Source: Artemia franciscana
Lineage: Eukaryota > Arthropoda > Branchiopoda > Anostraca > Artemiidae
DNA: 64,000 bases
Assembly: GCF_032884065.1 (NCBI RefSeq)
Contig: NC_088868.1
Location: 36,358,890-36,422,889 of the forward strand
Reading direction: 5' to 3'
The position numbers and the translations under genes were made by a program. Positions 47,491 to 60,580 of the stretch are shown piece by piece. Numbering within the stretch: the first letter of the stretch is position 1; the number at the start of each line of letters is the position of its first letter. Under the pieces are notes generated by a model. It was not told the DNA's origin, searched no databases, and worked only from the letters and a program-made list of their open reading frames with translations.

Positions 47491-50400
47491 AACAAGAGCT
47501 AAGAGCTCATATGGCACTTGTGACGAGGCCGGACGAGCCAAGAGCCAAGAGCTCAAATGGTATGAGCTCTAGCAAAATTCCAAGAATCAATAGAGATTGA
47601 TTTAGCAGGAAAATCGGAGGCTTTATGCCGGTCGGGATTTAAATAAGAGCTCTGAGTCACGAGGTCCTTCTAAATTTCAAAATTCATTAAGATCCGATCA
47701 CCCACTTGCAAGTTATAAATACCTCATTTTTTCTACTTTTTCCTCTCCCTTCTGCACCCAAGATGGTTTAATCGGGGAAGAGGACTTTAACAAGTCAATT
47801 TGTGCAGCTCCCGGACACGCCTACCAATTTCCATCGTCCTAGCACGTCCATAAGCACTTAACTCGCAAAAGCACTGAACCCCACCCCTAACTCCCCCAAA
47901 GAGAGTGGATCTTGTACGGTTACGTCAATCACGCATCTACGACATTTGCGTATTCTACCCACCAAGTGTCATCCTGATTTATCTACTTTAAGCGTTTTCC
48001 AAGATTTCCGGTTTCCCCCTCCAACTCCCCCAATGTCAACAGATCTGGTCGGGATTTGAAACAAGAGCTCTGAGACATGAGTTCCTTCTAAATATCAAAT
48101 TTCATTAAAATCCGGTCACCCGTTCTTAAGTTAAAAATTCCTCAGTTTTTTTAATTTTTCTAAATCAACACCCCCCAGTTCCTCCAAAGTGAACAGATCC
48201 GTTCCAATTATATCAATCACGTATCTATAACTTGTGCTTATTCTTCCAAAAAGTTTCATCCCGATCTCTCCACTCTATACCCCCGAATCCGATTCGAATT
48301 GAAATGGAGCATCTGAGACATAAAATCCGTCTATATATCAAGTTTCATTAAGATCCGATCACCCATTCGTAAGATAAAGATACCTCAATTTTCACGTTTT
48401 CCAAGAATTCCGGTTTCCCCATCCAACTCCCCCCAATGTCACCGGATCTGGTCGGGATTTAAAATAAGAGCTCTAAAGCACAAGATCCTTCTAAATATCG
48501 AATTTCATTAAGATCTGATCACCCGTTCGTAAGTTACAAATACCTCATTTTTTCTAATTTTTCCAAATTACTCCCTATCCCCAACTCCACCAAAAAGGGC
48601 GGATCCAGTCCGGTTATGTCAGTCACGTATCTTGGACATGTTTTTATTCCTCCCACCAAGTTTCATCCTAATCTCTTATCTTTCATCTTATCTTATCTTA
48701 AGTTTCATCTTTTCCAGTGTTTCCCCCCCCCCCTCTCCACAATGACGCTGGATCCCGTCGGGATTTAAAATGAGAGATCTGAATTACGAGGTCCTTCTAA
48801 ATATGAAATTTCATTAACGATCACTCCTTCGTAAATTAAAAGTACCTCATTTTTTCTCATTTTTCAAAATTAACCCTCTCCCAAACTCCCCCAAATAGAG
48901 CGGATCCGTTCTGGTTATGTCAATCACGCATCTAGGACTTCTGCTTATTTTTCCCACCAAGTTTCGTCCCGATCCCTCCACTCTAAGCGTTTTCCAAGAT
49001 TTTAGGTCCCCCACCCCCAACTCCTCCATATGTCACCGGATCCGGAGCGGATCCGTTCCGGTTATGTAAGTCACGTATCTTGGACTTGTTTTTATTCTCC
49101 CCGACAAGTTTCATCCTGATCTCTCCGCTTTAAGTGTTTTCCAAGATTTCCAGTTCCCCCCCCCCATTAATGACTCTGGATCCGGTCGGGATTTAAAGTA
49201 AGAAATCTGAGTTACGAGGTACTTCTAAATATAAAATTTCATTAAAATCCGATCACTTCTTCGTAAGTTAAAAATATCTCATTTTTTCTAATTTTTCAGA
49301 ATTCACCCTCCCCCCCCCCCCCAAATCCCCCAAACAGAGCAGATCCGTTCTGGTTATATCAATCACGTATCTAGGTTATGTTTTTATTCCTCCCACCAAG
49401 TTTCATCCTAATCTCTTATCTTTCATCTTATCTTATCTTAAGTTTCATCTTTTCCAGTGTTTCCCCCCCCCCTCCGCAATGACGCTGGATCCCGTCGGGA
49501 TTTAAAATGAGAGATCTGAATTAAGAGGTCCTTCTAAATATGAAATCTCATTAACGATCACTCCTTCGTAAACTAAAAGTACCTCATTTTTTTTTCATTT
49601 TTCAAAATTAACCCTCTCCCAAACTCCCCCAAATAGAGCAGATCCGTTCTGGTTATGTCAATCACGCATCTTGGACTTCTGCTTATTTTTCCCACCAAGT
49701 TTCGTCTCGATCCCTCCACTCTAAGCGTTTTCCAAGATTTTAGGTCCCCCACCCCCAACTCCTCCATATGTCACCGGATCCGGAGCGGATCCGTTCAGGT
49801 TATGTAAGTCACGTATCTTGGACTTGCTTTTATTCTCCCCGACAAGTTTCATCCTGATCTCTCCGCTTTAAGTGTTTTCCAGGATTTCCAGTTCCCCCAC
49901 CCAACCCCCCCCCCCAACCTTAATGACTCTGGATCCGGTCGGGATTTAAAGTAAGAAATCTGAGTTACGAGGTACTTCTAAATATAAAATTTCATTAAAA
50001 TCCGATCACTTCTTCGTAAGTTAAAAATACCTCATTTTTTTCTAATTTTTCAGAATTCACCCTCCCCCCCCCAAATCCCCCAAACAGAGCGGATCCGTTC
50101 TGGTTATATCAATCACGTATCTAGGACATGTTTTTATTCCTCCCACCAAGTTTCATCCTAATCTCTTATCTTTCATCTTATCTTATCTTAAGTTTCATCT
50201 TTTCCAGTGTTCCCCCCCCCTCCCCAATGACGCTGGATCCCGTCGGGATTTAAAATGAGAGATCTGAATTAAGAGGTCCTTCTAAATATGAAATCTCATT
50301 AACGATCACTGCTTCGTAAACTAAAAGTACCTCATTTTTTCTCATTTTTCAAAATTACCCTCTCCCAAACTCCCCCAAATAGAGCAGATCCGTTCTGGTT

Positions 50401-51261
50401 ATGTCAATCACGCATCTTGGACTTCTGCTTATTTTTCCCACGAAGTTTCGTCCCGATCCCTCCACTCTAAGCGTTTTCCAAGATTTTAGGTCCCCCAACT
50501 CCTCCATATGTCACCGGATCCAGAGCGGATCCGTTCCGGTTATGTAAGTCACGTATCTTGGACTTGTTTTTATTCTTCCAAACAAGTTTCATCCTGATCT
50601 CTCCGCTTTAAGTGTTTTCCAAGATTTCCAGTTCCCCCACCCAACCCCCCCACCCTTAATGACTCTGGATCCGGTCGGGATTTAAAGTAAGAAATCTGAG
50701 TTACGAGGTACTTCTAAATATAAAATTTCATTAAAATCCGATCACTTCTTCGTAAGTTAAAAATACCTCATTTTTTTCTAATTTTTCAGAATTCACCCTC
50801 CCCCCCCCCCAAATCCCCCAAATAGAGCGGATCCGTTCTGGTTATATCAATCACGTATCTAGGACTTTTGCTTATTTTTCCCACCAAGTTGCATCCCGAT
50901 TCCTCCACTCTAAGCGTTTTTCAAGATCTGATCGGAACTGGTCGGGTTTAAAATAAGAGCTGTGAGACTAGATATCCTTCCAAACATCAAATTTCATTAA
51001 GATCCCATCACCCGTTCGTAAGTTAAAAATTCTTTTGTTTTTCTGTTTTTTTCGAATTAACCACCCCCCACCACTCTCCCCCCAGATGGTCAAATCGGGA
51101 AAACGACTATTTCTAATTTAATCTGGTCCGGTCCCTGATATGCCTGCCAAATTTCATTGTCCTAGCTTACATGGAAGTGCCTTAAGTAGCAAAACCAGGA
51201 CCGAGAGACCGATGGAATTTGTGATCGCTATATGTCACTTGGTTAATACCAAGTGCCATAA
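47491..51261 (+). mobile_element. R1 element, copy 5, expanded
   Basis: It runs from AACAAGAGCTAAGAG to the ACCAAGTGCCATA end. It is the longest copy because a higher-order block of about 745 bp repeats about three times between 48600 and 50830: the landmark TTTTTATTCCTCCCACC occurs at 48641, 49381 and 50131, each followed by ATCTTATCTTATCTTAAG. The 3' end abuts an R2 foldback half with no spacer. Confidence 0.8.
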
Positions 51262-51470
51262 TCAACGCCCCGCTCTTTACGCTAAAGTTTTTTTACTGTT
51301 TTAAAAAGAAGAATTGAGAGAAAGAGTCAAACTTTAGCGTAAAGAACGGGGCGCTGATGAGGAAGCAGCCTCTTTCATATACGAAGTAATTTCTGTGCGT
51401 TTTAAGTTTTAATGTCGCTCCTTACTTTCAGTTAAAAAAAACTTGTTTTTTTTATTTAATAACTAAAAGG
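51262..51470. repeat. R2 foldback, partial
   Basis: ATCAACGCCCCGCTCTTTAC, loop, CTTTAGCGTAAAGAACGG, TTTCATATACGAAG, GTCGCTCCTTACTTTCAG. The outer part of the left arm is missing where it meets R1 copy 5. Confidence 0.8.
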
Positions 51471-52179
51471 AGCTAATGTACTATTCAAAAGTCTAAGGCT
51501 TGCAAATCTTACGACTTACTTCTTCCACATAGAGTAGTATGATGATTAATTTTGTAGGGCTAAGGAACAGGTCAATTAAAATTGAAAATGGTGACTCAAA
51601 CGCATGGTAAGAAAATCACAAAACCAGGTAAATAGAAAATATTTTTTTTATACAGTTATGCTATATTTTACTGTGTAAGGTAACTTACAGGTAGCTAAAC
51701 AAGTTTCAACATTAACATATTCTCTAGTTTGTAAATTTTTTTGAGTTTTAGGGATTTATGAAAAACGACATTTTTGACGACGGCAGTGACGACATTAGTA
51801 CTAAAAAGGAAAACTAGTGCCACCTACTTTCTGAATAAATATTTTTGTTCAAAATTCTGTTCATGATACATCTACCTGTCTACCTTTTTGTTCCGAATCA
51901 AGTAGATGAATTAATCTCAACTTATTGACTTGCCAGCTACAAAAGCTGATGATGGTTGGGGATTCTGTTCATCAGAATTATCCCAGCAGTCATTTTGTCA
52001 ATCAAATAACCAGCTAGGAAGTATGCATACTGTTGTATTAACACAATTAATTAGCTCACTTGAATTTACGTTGACAGCCATAGAATTAGTTTTACAATCA
52101 ACAGGGGCTGCAATAATCAATAATTTAGCAACACATAACCATTACTACTACTAACAAGTCGCCATTCCCCTCTTCTCAA
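51471..52179. other. Unassigned AT-rich sequence
   Basis: A 74-codon plus-strand frame (51930-52154) is present without recognisable similarity. Nothing else. Confidence 0.4.
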
Positions 52180-52897
52180 CCCCCCCCCCCCAACCTAAAA
52201 ATCCTCCAGAAAACGTCCCTACACTTCCAAATAACCATTACTATATATAAGCACTGGCCAAAGCTTGTAGCTTGTGGGCCCTTCCACGGGGACTGTAGGG
52301 GAGTACTTCGTCCCCAAAGACATAGTTATAAGGTTTTTTGACTACCTTGAATAAAAGGGCTATCTCAGACTTTTGGCCCCGTGACTATGGGAAAATAATT
52401 AGCGTGGGAGGTGGCCTAGGTGCCTTCCAATTTTTTGGTCACTTAAAAAGGGCACTAGAACTTTTCATTTTCGTTAGAATGAGCCCTCTCGCAAGATTCT
52501 AAGACCTCTGGTTCGATACGATCACCCCTGAAAAAAAAAAACACGCAACCGATATCTGTAGGCTTATTCTATTCAAAAAATGCGAAATTCCACATTTTTA
52601 TAGATAGGAAACTTCTGCAATTAGGTTCTCTGATACGCTGAATCTGATGGTGTGATTTTCGTTAAGATTGTATGACCTTTAGGGGATGTTTCCCCCTATT
52701 TTCGAAAATGAGGCAAACATTCTCAGGCTCGTCACTTTTGATGGGTAAAACTAATCTTGATGAAACTTACATATTTAAAATCAGCATTAGAATGCAATTC
52801 TTTTGATGTAACTATTGGTATCAAAATTCCATTTTTTAGAGTTTCGGTTACTATTGAGCCGGGTCGCTCCTTACTACAGTTCGTTACCACGAACTGT
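52180..52897 (-). mobile_element. R2 element, minus orientation, with terminal hairpin
   Basis: It begins inside the element at the polyC tract and ends with the intact hairpin ACAGTTCGT-TACC-ACGAACTGT (52876-52897). It carries the same GCCGGGTCGCTCCTTACTAC pre-terminal sequence as the copy ending at 41979. Confidence 0.8.
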
Positions 52898-53104
52898 TTG
52901 AAAACACCTCAAATATAAAAAAAATCAGAATATTTCGTGATTAACAATGTAACACGAAAACAATACAGAATTAATAGCAAAGGCTAAACTTGGCAAAACT
53001 GAGCTTCTTTCTTGAAAAAACTTCATCCATTGACGCAATGTAGAACCGGTTTCTTTCGTTTGTTTCTTTCATATTAGCGAAAGACAAGACAAAGACAAGT
53101 GACA

Positions 53105-53720
53105 TAATAGATGGGTATATACATAATTTGGGCTATATATTTGCATATTAGGGGAGGTAGGGGTAAGTATTCGGACAGTGTGAACAATGGCGTAATTTCT
53201 TTAAAATGCTGGGGGAGGGGGCAAAGTTGGAGCCAACTTTCCCAAATTAAGGGAAAATGACAGAAAACTATAAAAATAAGCCATTTGGTACCATAAAGGT
53301 ACTATTTAGTAGTATAAAAGTGATATAAAGGTAAATGTATGTTCAAGAAAACTGATCTGTTTGTGTTGATGCTCTTAAATGATGCAGGATTACCTTAGTT
53401 TTTACAAGATATTGGAAGGAAAAAAATTTAATCTGTGGGGCAAACTGGGTCTAGGGGGGAGCTGAGGTCTGGGAGGGATAGTTCCCCCTTCCCCAAAGCA
53501 AATTACGCCCCTGATTGTGAAGTTACAAAACAATTCTTACTTCATAATATGCAGAATAAATGTACCTACCACATTTTACATGCAGACCCACTATACCCCC
53601 CTAATGTGCAAATATATAGCCCAAATTTGTTTCTAAAGTATAATATTTTTATCGTACTTTGGTATATTTATTAGTATTAACCTAATTTCCCTTCTTGAGT
53701 GTTGTCGCTATAACGGATAA
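53105..53720. repeat. R3 repeat, inverted pair with a MITE between the arms
   Basis: R3 forward (TAATTTGGGCTATATATTTG, 53122-53141, then GGGGTAAG) and R3 reversed (CACATTTTACATGCAGACC, then TGCAAATATATAGCCCAAATT, 53570-53630) flank the MITE at 53185-53513. This suggests R3 is itself a terminal-inverted-repeat element and the MITE landed inside it. Confidence 0.6.
53185..53513 (+). mobile_element. hAT-type MITE with 8-bp target duplication
   Basis: The ends are CAATGGCGTAATTT and AAATTACGCCCCTG. Flanks AGTGTGAA (53177-53184) and ATTGTGAA (53514-53521) match at 7 of 8, the target length of hAT elements. 329 bp, non-coding, with a G-rich interior. Same family as 10759-11112. Confidence 0.8.
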
Positions 53721-55093
<1,373 letters not shown>

Positions 55094-55422
55094 ATGTGCC
55101 TAAAAATTTTAGTTAACACATTTGAAGGTGCTTCCACTGTACTTCAACATAACATGTTCCGTTCCGAGGGAATGGGGCAACTTCGGCAGTTGCTCCGAGC
55201 AACGTGGCTTAGAAGGCGTCGTGACGGGAGAACTGACCATTTTGATATAAATTTTCACTTTAATTTGGCCTCAATTTTCTTATTTTTGAGTTGGGAAGGA
55301 AGGGGAGGGGGCTATAATTAATTTTTCTCCAGGCACCTTCAACCTTAGGACTGGCTCTGTCCCCTCTTTTTCCTAATGTGCATATATTTAGCGTAAATTA
55401 TTGCTTGGGTCATTCCCTAGAG

Positions 55423-55661
55423 GATTGGTTCTCAAACTTATTTAGACACTGTAGCCCTTTTTACCCAAAAAACATTTTAGGTAGCCTACACCTCAATTAC
55501 CACTACCAAGTAAACTAGCCTATAGCTATAATATAGGCCCAATTGAAATTGCCAGTCCTAGAGGTAAAGGGTTGTTTATCTTTTTGTTAGCGGGCCACTT
55601 ACCCCCTAAAAGATTTTGCGTACCACCAACGGGTGCGCGTATGACAGTTTGAGAACCACTG
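55423..55661 (-). mobile_element. hAT-type MITE, right-arm copy
   Basis: Flanked by CCCTAGAG (55415-55422) and GCTTAGAG (55662-55669), an 8-bp target duplication matching at 6 of 8 and equivalent to the left-arm target CTCTAGGS. The ends read TTGGTTCTCAAACTT and GTTTGAGAACCACTG. It lacks the TATATA interior of the left copy. Confidence 0.8.
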
Positions 55662-55671
55662 GCTTAGAGAA

Positions 55672-56165
55672 CTAAATATAGACAAGGGAACATGTTAAGA
55701 AAACAATTCTGGCCTCATAACAAGCATAATAATCATACTTAACACATCTTACATACACCCTCCCTATACTTTGCCCCTCCCCTCTAATGTGTAAATATAA
55801 CTCAAATTATATATTTTAAATGCATTCGGCCACCATAATTTATTTTTCAAGTTTTTATTTCATCACAGTTGATTCAATATACAGGTACACTCACAGCTTA
55901 GGTTATATAGACACTGTCTATATAGGCTGTGTCTATATAGGCTGTGGGTATACGGGTTGAAACAAGAGATACGCACTGCGAGAATAGCTGGAAAATATAT
56001 AATTTGGGTTATATATTTGCACATTGCCGGGGGGGACTGGGGGTAAAATATAGCGAGGCTGCATGCAAGATGTGCTAACTATGCTTATTCTGTATATTCT
56101 GAAGTAAGAATTGTTTTATTAGTATGTTTCCACCTCTCCAGTTAGTCCTCTAGGAAAATACCGTC
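55672..56165. repeat. R3 copies and shared sequence, right arm
   Basis: R3 reversed near 55735-55815 and R3 forward near 55995-56085. Between them, 55905-55950 has an 18-bp TATATAGGCTGTGTC-type tandem specific to this arm, and the sequence around it matches 27900-28030 of the left arm. Confidence 0.6.
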
Positions 56166-56389
56166 TTGGTACTTCTCATGTATTTGGCTACGATTCTCTA
56201 CTGTTTCAACCCTTGTACTCTAAATCCATGGTTGCCAGTGTTTCGATGGAAACAATTTGAAAAATACAGTTGGGACTAAGTCAAACCTTAGCGTAAGGAG
56301 AGTTACTCAGAGGAGGGGACAGCCCCTTTCTTATAAGGAATAATTTCTGTTCGTTTTAAGTTTTAATGTTGCTCTTTACCTTTAGTTAA

Positions 56390-57174
56390 AAAAACTTGTT
56401 TAAAAAAAATTATTTTCTGAACGTTTTTCAGCTATTGCAGGTGTGAATTTGGCTCAACATACATGAAAAGTTAAAACATAATTTTCATATTAATTTTGGC
56501 AAAGTATCCCCCCATGTAAAGTTTTCTTTTGAAAGCTCATCTCCAGAAACTACCCTACCAATGTGAAAATGTTCCCGTATGAAATAACCGCTTCCCCACC
56601 ATAAATAATTCCCTCGAAAAATATCTGCATACTTTCCAATAACCAATAAACTATGTAAACAATAACTTAAGTTCAAAGCTTTTAGCCATTGCCTCGTGGG
56701 TGTTGAGGGGTCAAGTTATTTTAAAAAACGTAGCTATTAAATCTTTCAACTATTTTAACCAAAATTGGCTAAAAGCCCATTCCCCAGGGGTTGTTGGAGA
56801 TCGTTTTATCTCCAGAGCCTTTGCTATTCGGTCTTTCAACTATGCTGAATGACATGGCCATCTAAAAATTTTCATCGGATGATTGTGAGAAAAAGTGGCG
56901 ATGGGGCGTATTTGTCCTCTAATTTTTTTGGTCTCTTAAAAAAAGCACCAGATGGACAACAATAAAGTTACAATAAAGATGTAACAATAAAAATGTCCTC
57001 ATCTTTAACAATAAAGATGGAGCAATAATAAAGATAACAATATTTTGGTTATTTGGATTCAGCATAGAAGCCAATTCTTTTGTTCTATGAATTTTTATCA
57101 AAATTTCCTTTTTTACAGCTTCGATTACTTTTGGGCCGAGACGCTTCTTACTCACAGTTCGTACCACGAACTGT
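56390..57174 (-). mobile_element. R2-like element with terminal hairpin, right arm
   Basis: It ends in hairpin ACAGTTCGT-ACC-ACGAACTGT (57154-57174), same insertion as 26780-27725. A 76-bp stretch near 56950-57045 has extra ACAATAAAGATG repeats not seen in the left copy. Confidence 0.7.
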
Positions 57175-57505
57175 TTGATTAAGAAGAATGCTATTTTATT
57201 CTTGTTGCATTCAGTTATGAAACATAGGGTTGGTAAAAAATTTCTTATTATCTCTCTTTTTTTTTAAATGTCTTATTATTTAGTGTTCATATATTTATCT
57301 TTAAATTTCAGTTATCTCACTGAAAGGTTGTTTTAAGCCATTTATCCTGGAAATTGAAGTTGGTTTGTCAATCAAGTTTAAATGATTTAGGTATTTAAAG
57401 GCATGGAAAGCCAAAGCAGTCAAGATCTTAACTTTTATTTTTAGACGCTAGAGAATTATTGGTGCTTTCGTGCTAGCCCAACAACACTCTGCCCAGTTTG
57501 CCCTG

Positions 57506-57791
57506 TTGTTTTCGCCGATTCGATCATCTGGGGGGCTGAAGGGAGAGGAGAAATTTGAAAAAATGAGGTATTTTTAACTTACGAGTGGGTGAACGGATCT
57601 TAATGAATTATGAGGTTAAGAAGAACCTCGTTCCTCAGAGCTCTTATTTTCAATCCCAACCGGCATTAAGCCTCTAATTTTCCTTTTAAATTTATCTATT
57701 GATTCTTAGAACTTTGCTAGAGCTCATGCCATATGAGCTCTTGGCTCTTCCGACCTCGTCACAAGTGCCATATGAGCTCATAGCTCTTGTT
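57506..57791 (-). mobile_element. R1 copy 2 remnant in the right arm
   Basis: Only the 5' ~285 bp of the element remains. The deletion joins GTTTTCGCCGATT directly to the arm sequence CTGCCCAGTTTGCCC, matching left-arm positions about 24050 and 26465. So the R1 insertion predates the inverted duplication and its body was lost here. Confidence 0.8.
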
Positions 57792-57799
57792 GCCTAAAG

Positions 57800-58660
57800 A
57801 TTCTTTTTCGATTTGAAAGACGGCACAGTAATTGCCTTAATTTTTTCTTACTTCTTCTTATCTGTTACACAGTCATTTGAATGACTGCACAATAATTGGC
57901 ATCGGTTTTTCTTTTTTCTTTGGTTTGATGACTGCAAAGTAATTGCTTTAACTTTTTTTCTTTTTTCTTTGATTCGAATGACTGCAGAGTAATTTGAATA
58001 ACTGCAGAGTACTTGCCTATATTTTTTCTTTCTTCTTTGATTTGAACTACTGCACAGTCATTTGAATGACTGTAAAATGATTACTTAGAATTTTTCGTTT
58101 ATCTTTGATTTAAATGACTACACACTAATTGCCCTAAGTTTTTCCTTTTTTCTTTCTTCTTTGATTTGAACTACTGCACTGTCATTTGAATGACTGTAAA
58201 ATGATTACTTAAAATTTCTCGTTCATCTTTGATGTAAATGACTGTACAATAATTGCTCTAAGTTTTTTCTTTTTTCTTTCTTATTTGATTTGAATGACTG
58301 CACAGTTATTTGAATGACTACACAGTCATTTGAATGACTGTACAATGATTGCTTGCACTAATTGCCCTAAGTTTTTCCTTTTTTCTTTCTTCTTTGATTT
58401 GAACTACTGCACTGTCATTTGAATGACTGTAAAATGATTACTTAAAATTTCTCGTTCATCTTTGATGTAAATGACTGTACAATAATTGCTCTAAGTTTTT
58501 TCTTTTTTCTTTCTTATTTGATTTGAATGACTGCACAGTTATTTGAATGACTACACAGTCATTTGAATGACTGTACAATGATTGCTTGAGTTTTTCTTTC
58601 TTTTTCCACTTGAATTTCTACTGCACAGTAATTGCCTTAGGTGTTTTCCTACTAAACCAC
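57800..58660. repeat. Palindromic minisatellite, right-arm copy, with a 233-bp segmental duplication
   Basis: Same TTTGAATGACTGCACAGT units and TTTCTTTCTTCTTTGATT spacers as 23091-23762, reversed. A block starting GCCCTAAGTTTTTCC occurs at 58131 and again at 58364 almost unchanged, a recent 233-bp tandem duplication. Confidence 0.85.
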
Positions 58661-58707
58661 TTTCTTTTTTTATGCAGCAGCAGCTGAAACCTAGTAAAAA
58701 TTGTATC

Positions 58708-58846
58708 TGTACTGTATCAGATTAACGACGCTTCTTGACTACTAAGGTCCTTGCGTCGGCCCTGCAGGGCATTACTGCAGCATGATTCGATCTCTGGGTC
58801 CCGTATTACCAAGCGAAGGTCAAACACACTGTGCCACCACAGGACC
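58708..58846 (-). mobile_element. tRNA-like SINE with 12-bp target duplication
   Basis: Flanks AAAAATTGTATC (58696-58707) and AAAAATTATATC (58847-58858) match at 11 of 12. On the minus strand the head has TGGCACAGTG, like a pol III A box, and AGATCGAATC, like a B box, spaced as in a tRNA. The body is 139 bp and there is no A tail. The left arm has the empty site, which fixes the insertion after the duplication. Confidence 0.8.
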
Positions 58847-58858
58847 AAAAATTATATC

Positions 58859-59408
58859 TCGGCTCATATAAGCACATTTTTAAAAGGTAGACTTTTAAAG
58901 AAATTGTTTAAGTGATAAATATTTCCTATGTGACGCTATTATAGAACTCGTAATTTGCAATCAAATTCGAATGAAGCTTTCTTTCTTCTAGCTGCATAAA
59001 ATATATAAAAAGATTAGGGGATGTTGCAATCGGATATTGCAGAGGAAAAAGGTTGCCAGGATTTGGCTAAACTCCCTGGTCTATAAGAGATATTATTCTG
59101 CTAATTTATATTTACTAAAAATAATAATGTATTCAAAAATAAACAACTGTCAATAACAATATAAACAATATTAGTCTACTTGCCTCTCTTTTCACCCTCT
59201 TGATTACAAGAAATTGTATTGTTAAGAAGTCTTTTTTTTCTTTAAATTAATATACAATAATGTTGATCCACGTCTGTCCCTCAATCTTAGCAATGTACAT
59301 GATATAAAGCAAATTTTGGTTATTTATTTTTCTTAAGTATGTAAATAATAGTAAAATAATATAGTAAATAAAGCAAATAAATACAAATGAGGAGTTATTT
59401 TTTTTTAG
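58859..59408. other. Intron-like sequence shared by both arms
   Basis: Reverse complement of 22466-23010. No gene. It ends in the T-rich acceptor tract of the exon that follows. Confidence 0.7.
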
Positions 59409-60076
59409 AATCTGTAGGAAGACATGTATGACAAACAACCTTAGTTGAACTTGCTAAAGAATCAAATTGCTGAACTAGTTTGAAGAAAGCCCGAAACTTC
59501 TGGTGTGCCTGACTTGAAAAAGAATATAGATGGCATTAGTAGTCGATGGAAGGATCTGATGGATAATATGAAGATTCACGCTGGTCTCCTAGAAAAATCA
59601 AAAGAGTCCCAAGAACTGCGCGATCACCTCAACAGTTGGCTTTCAGCCAAAGACAAGATGATGGATGTCCTCAGCCCGGGTGCTTCGGACCCCCGTCTGT
59701 CCATAATCAGCTACAACAAGTTCAAGTTCTCTATGATAAATTTAAACAATATGAGAGAAATATCCCAAACCTTGATAACCTAGTTTATACACTTATGGAA
59801 TCTACCAATCCAAACAGTTCTGAAGCTAGAAAAATACAAGATCGAGTTAATGGAATCAATTCGAAGGACATCAGCTACTAAATACTGTTAGTGGTATGAG
59901 TAAGCAGTTTTCGGCTAATGTGAATCAGCTGCTTGGAAGCTGTGCAAAAATTGGTGATGAATGAGATGACCTGTCCATTGTGAAGAGGGATGTTGAGGAA
60001 GCACTCAAACATGTCGATGCTTTGTAAGATCGATTGGAAGCTCTATTGCCTCTATTAGCTGAAGAAGACGCTGTTG
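59409..60076 (+). pseudogene. shot: Spectrin-repeat exon, right-arm copy, full length but decayed
   Basis: Acceptor TTTTTTTTAG at 59399-59408, donor GTAAG after 60076. The reading is NQIAELV, a stop, RKPETSGVPDLKKNIDGISS, RWKDLMDNMKIHAGLLEKSK, ELRDHLNSWLSAKDKMMDVL, ASDPRLS, a one-base loss, VHNQLQQVQVLYDKFKQYER, NIPNLDNLVYTLMESTNPNS, then a ~32-bp deletion at NSK, MSKQFSANVNQLLGSCAKIG, and two private stops before RLEALLPLLAEEDAVG. LNSWLSAKDKMM-x-VL-x-P-x-ASDPR and HNQLQQVQVL are motifs I recognise from spectraplakin. The stop after ELV (59481-59483) and the one-base loss are shared with the left copy. Confidence 0.85.
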
Positions 60077-60580
60077 GTAAGTTTTTTTTCAGTTTATTTT
60101 CAAGGCTTGTAGGCTATTAACAATGGTTATCAATAGATTGTATCTCAAATATGGGAACACGTTCTGAGCCCACACTGGTTATAAATGATGTAAGACAAGA
60201 AATGAAAAAAAAAATAGAAACATGGGTGGCTTTTAGTCCGTGAATAAAACAAAAAGACAAAGCAGATTTTTTTGAATATATGTACTGCTGAATACCAGAG
60301 AATTTTGTCGCTCGAGTAAAGATCTCGAAAGACGGTTAGGGCCCAGAACGATACATATTTTTGTCCAATATGTGGCAAAATTTAAGATCTTGAGTATAGA
60401 ATAGAATAGCACTATTTGTCTCTTGTCGTATTTTTGGGGGCCTGTTTCCCTAATTCAATTTTTGTTTTTTTTGGTGGCATTACTTTTAGGCTTATTTGAG
60501 AAAATGCTTTTAATTTGTACTATGAATTATGAAACGGTTATTAAGGTAAAGCTTCAAGCTACTCAATTCAAAGCTGTAAA
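60077..60580. other. Intron-like sequence after the right-arm exon
   Basis: 60230-60580 matches the reverse complement of 21598-21945. The first 150 bases are missing from the left arm. No gene. Confidence 0.7.

Noticed and set aside
48847-49767. Two almost identical 60-64-codon minus-strand frames
   Set aside because: They are the same frame in two copies of the R1 higher-order unit, without conservation in other units.
51930-52154. 74-codon frame near 52 kb
   Set aside because: No motif, no splice or start context, and no counterpart elsewhere in the window.
58708-58846. A functional tRNA gene
   Set aside because: The A and B boxes are only approximate, no acceptor stem could be paired, and the unit is flanked by a target duplication as expected of a SINE.
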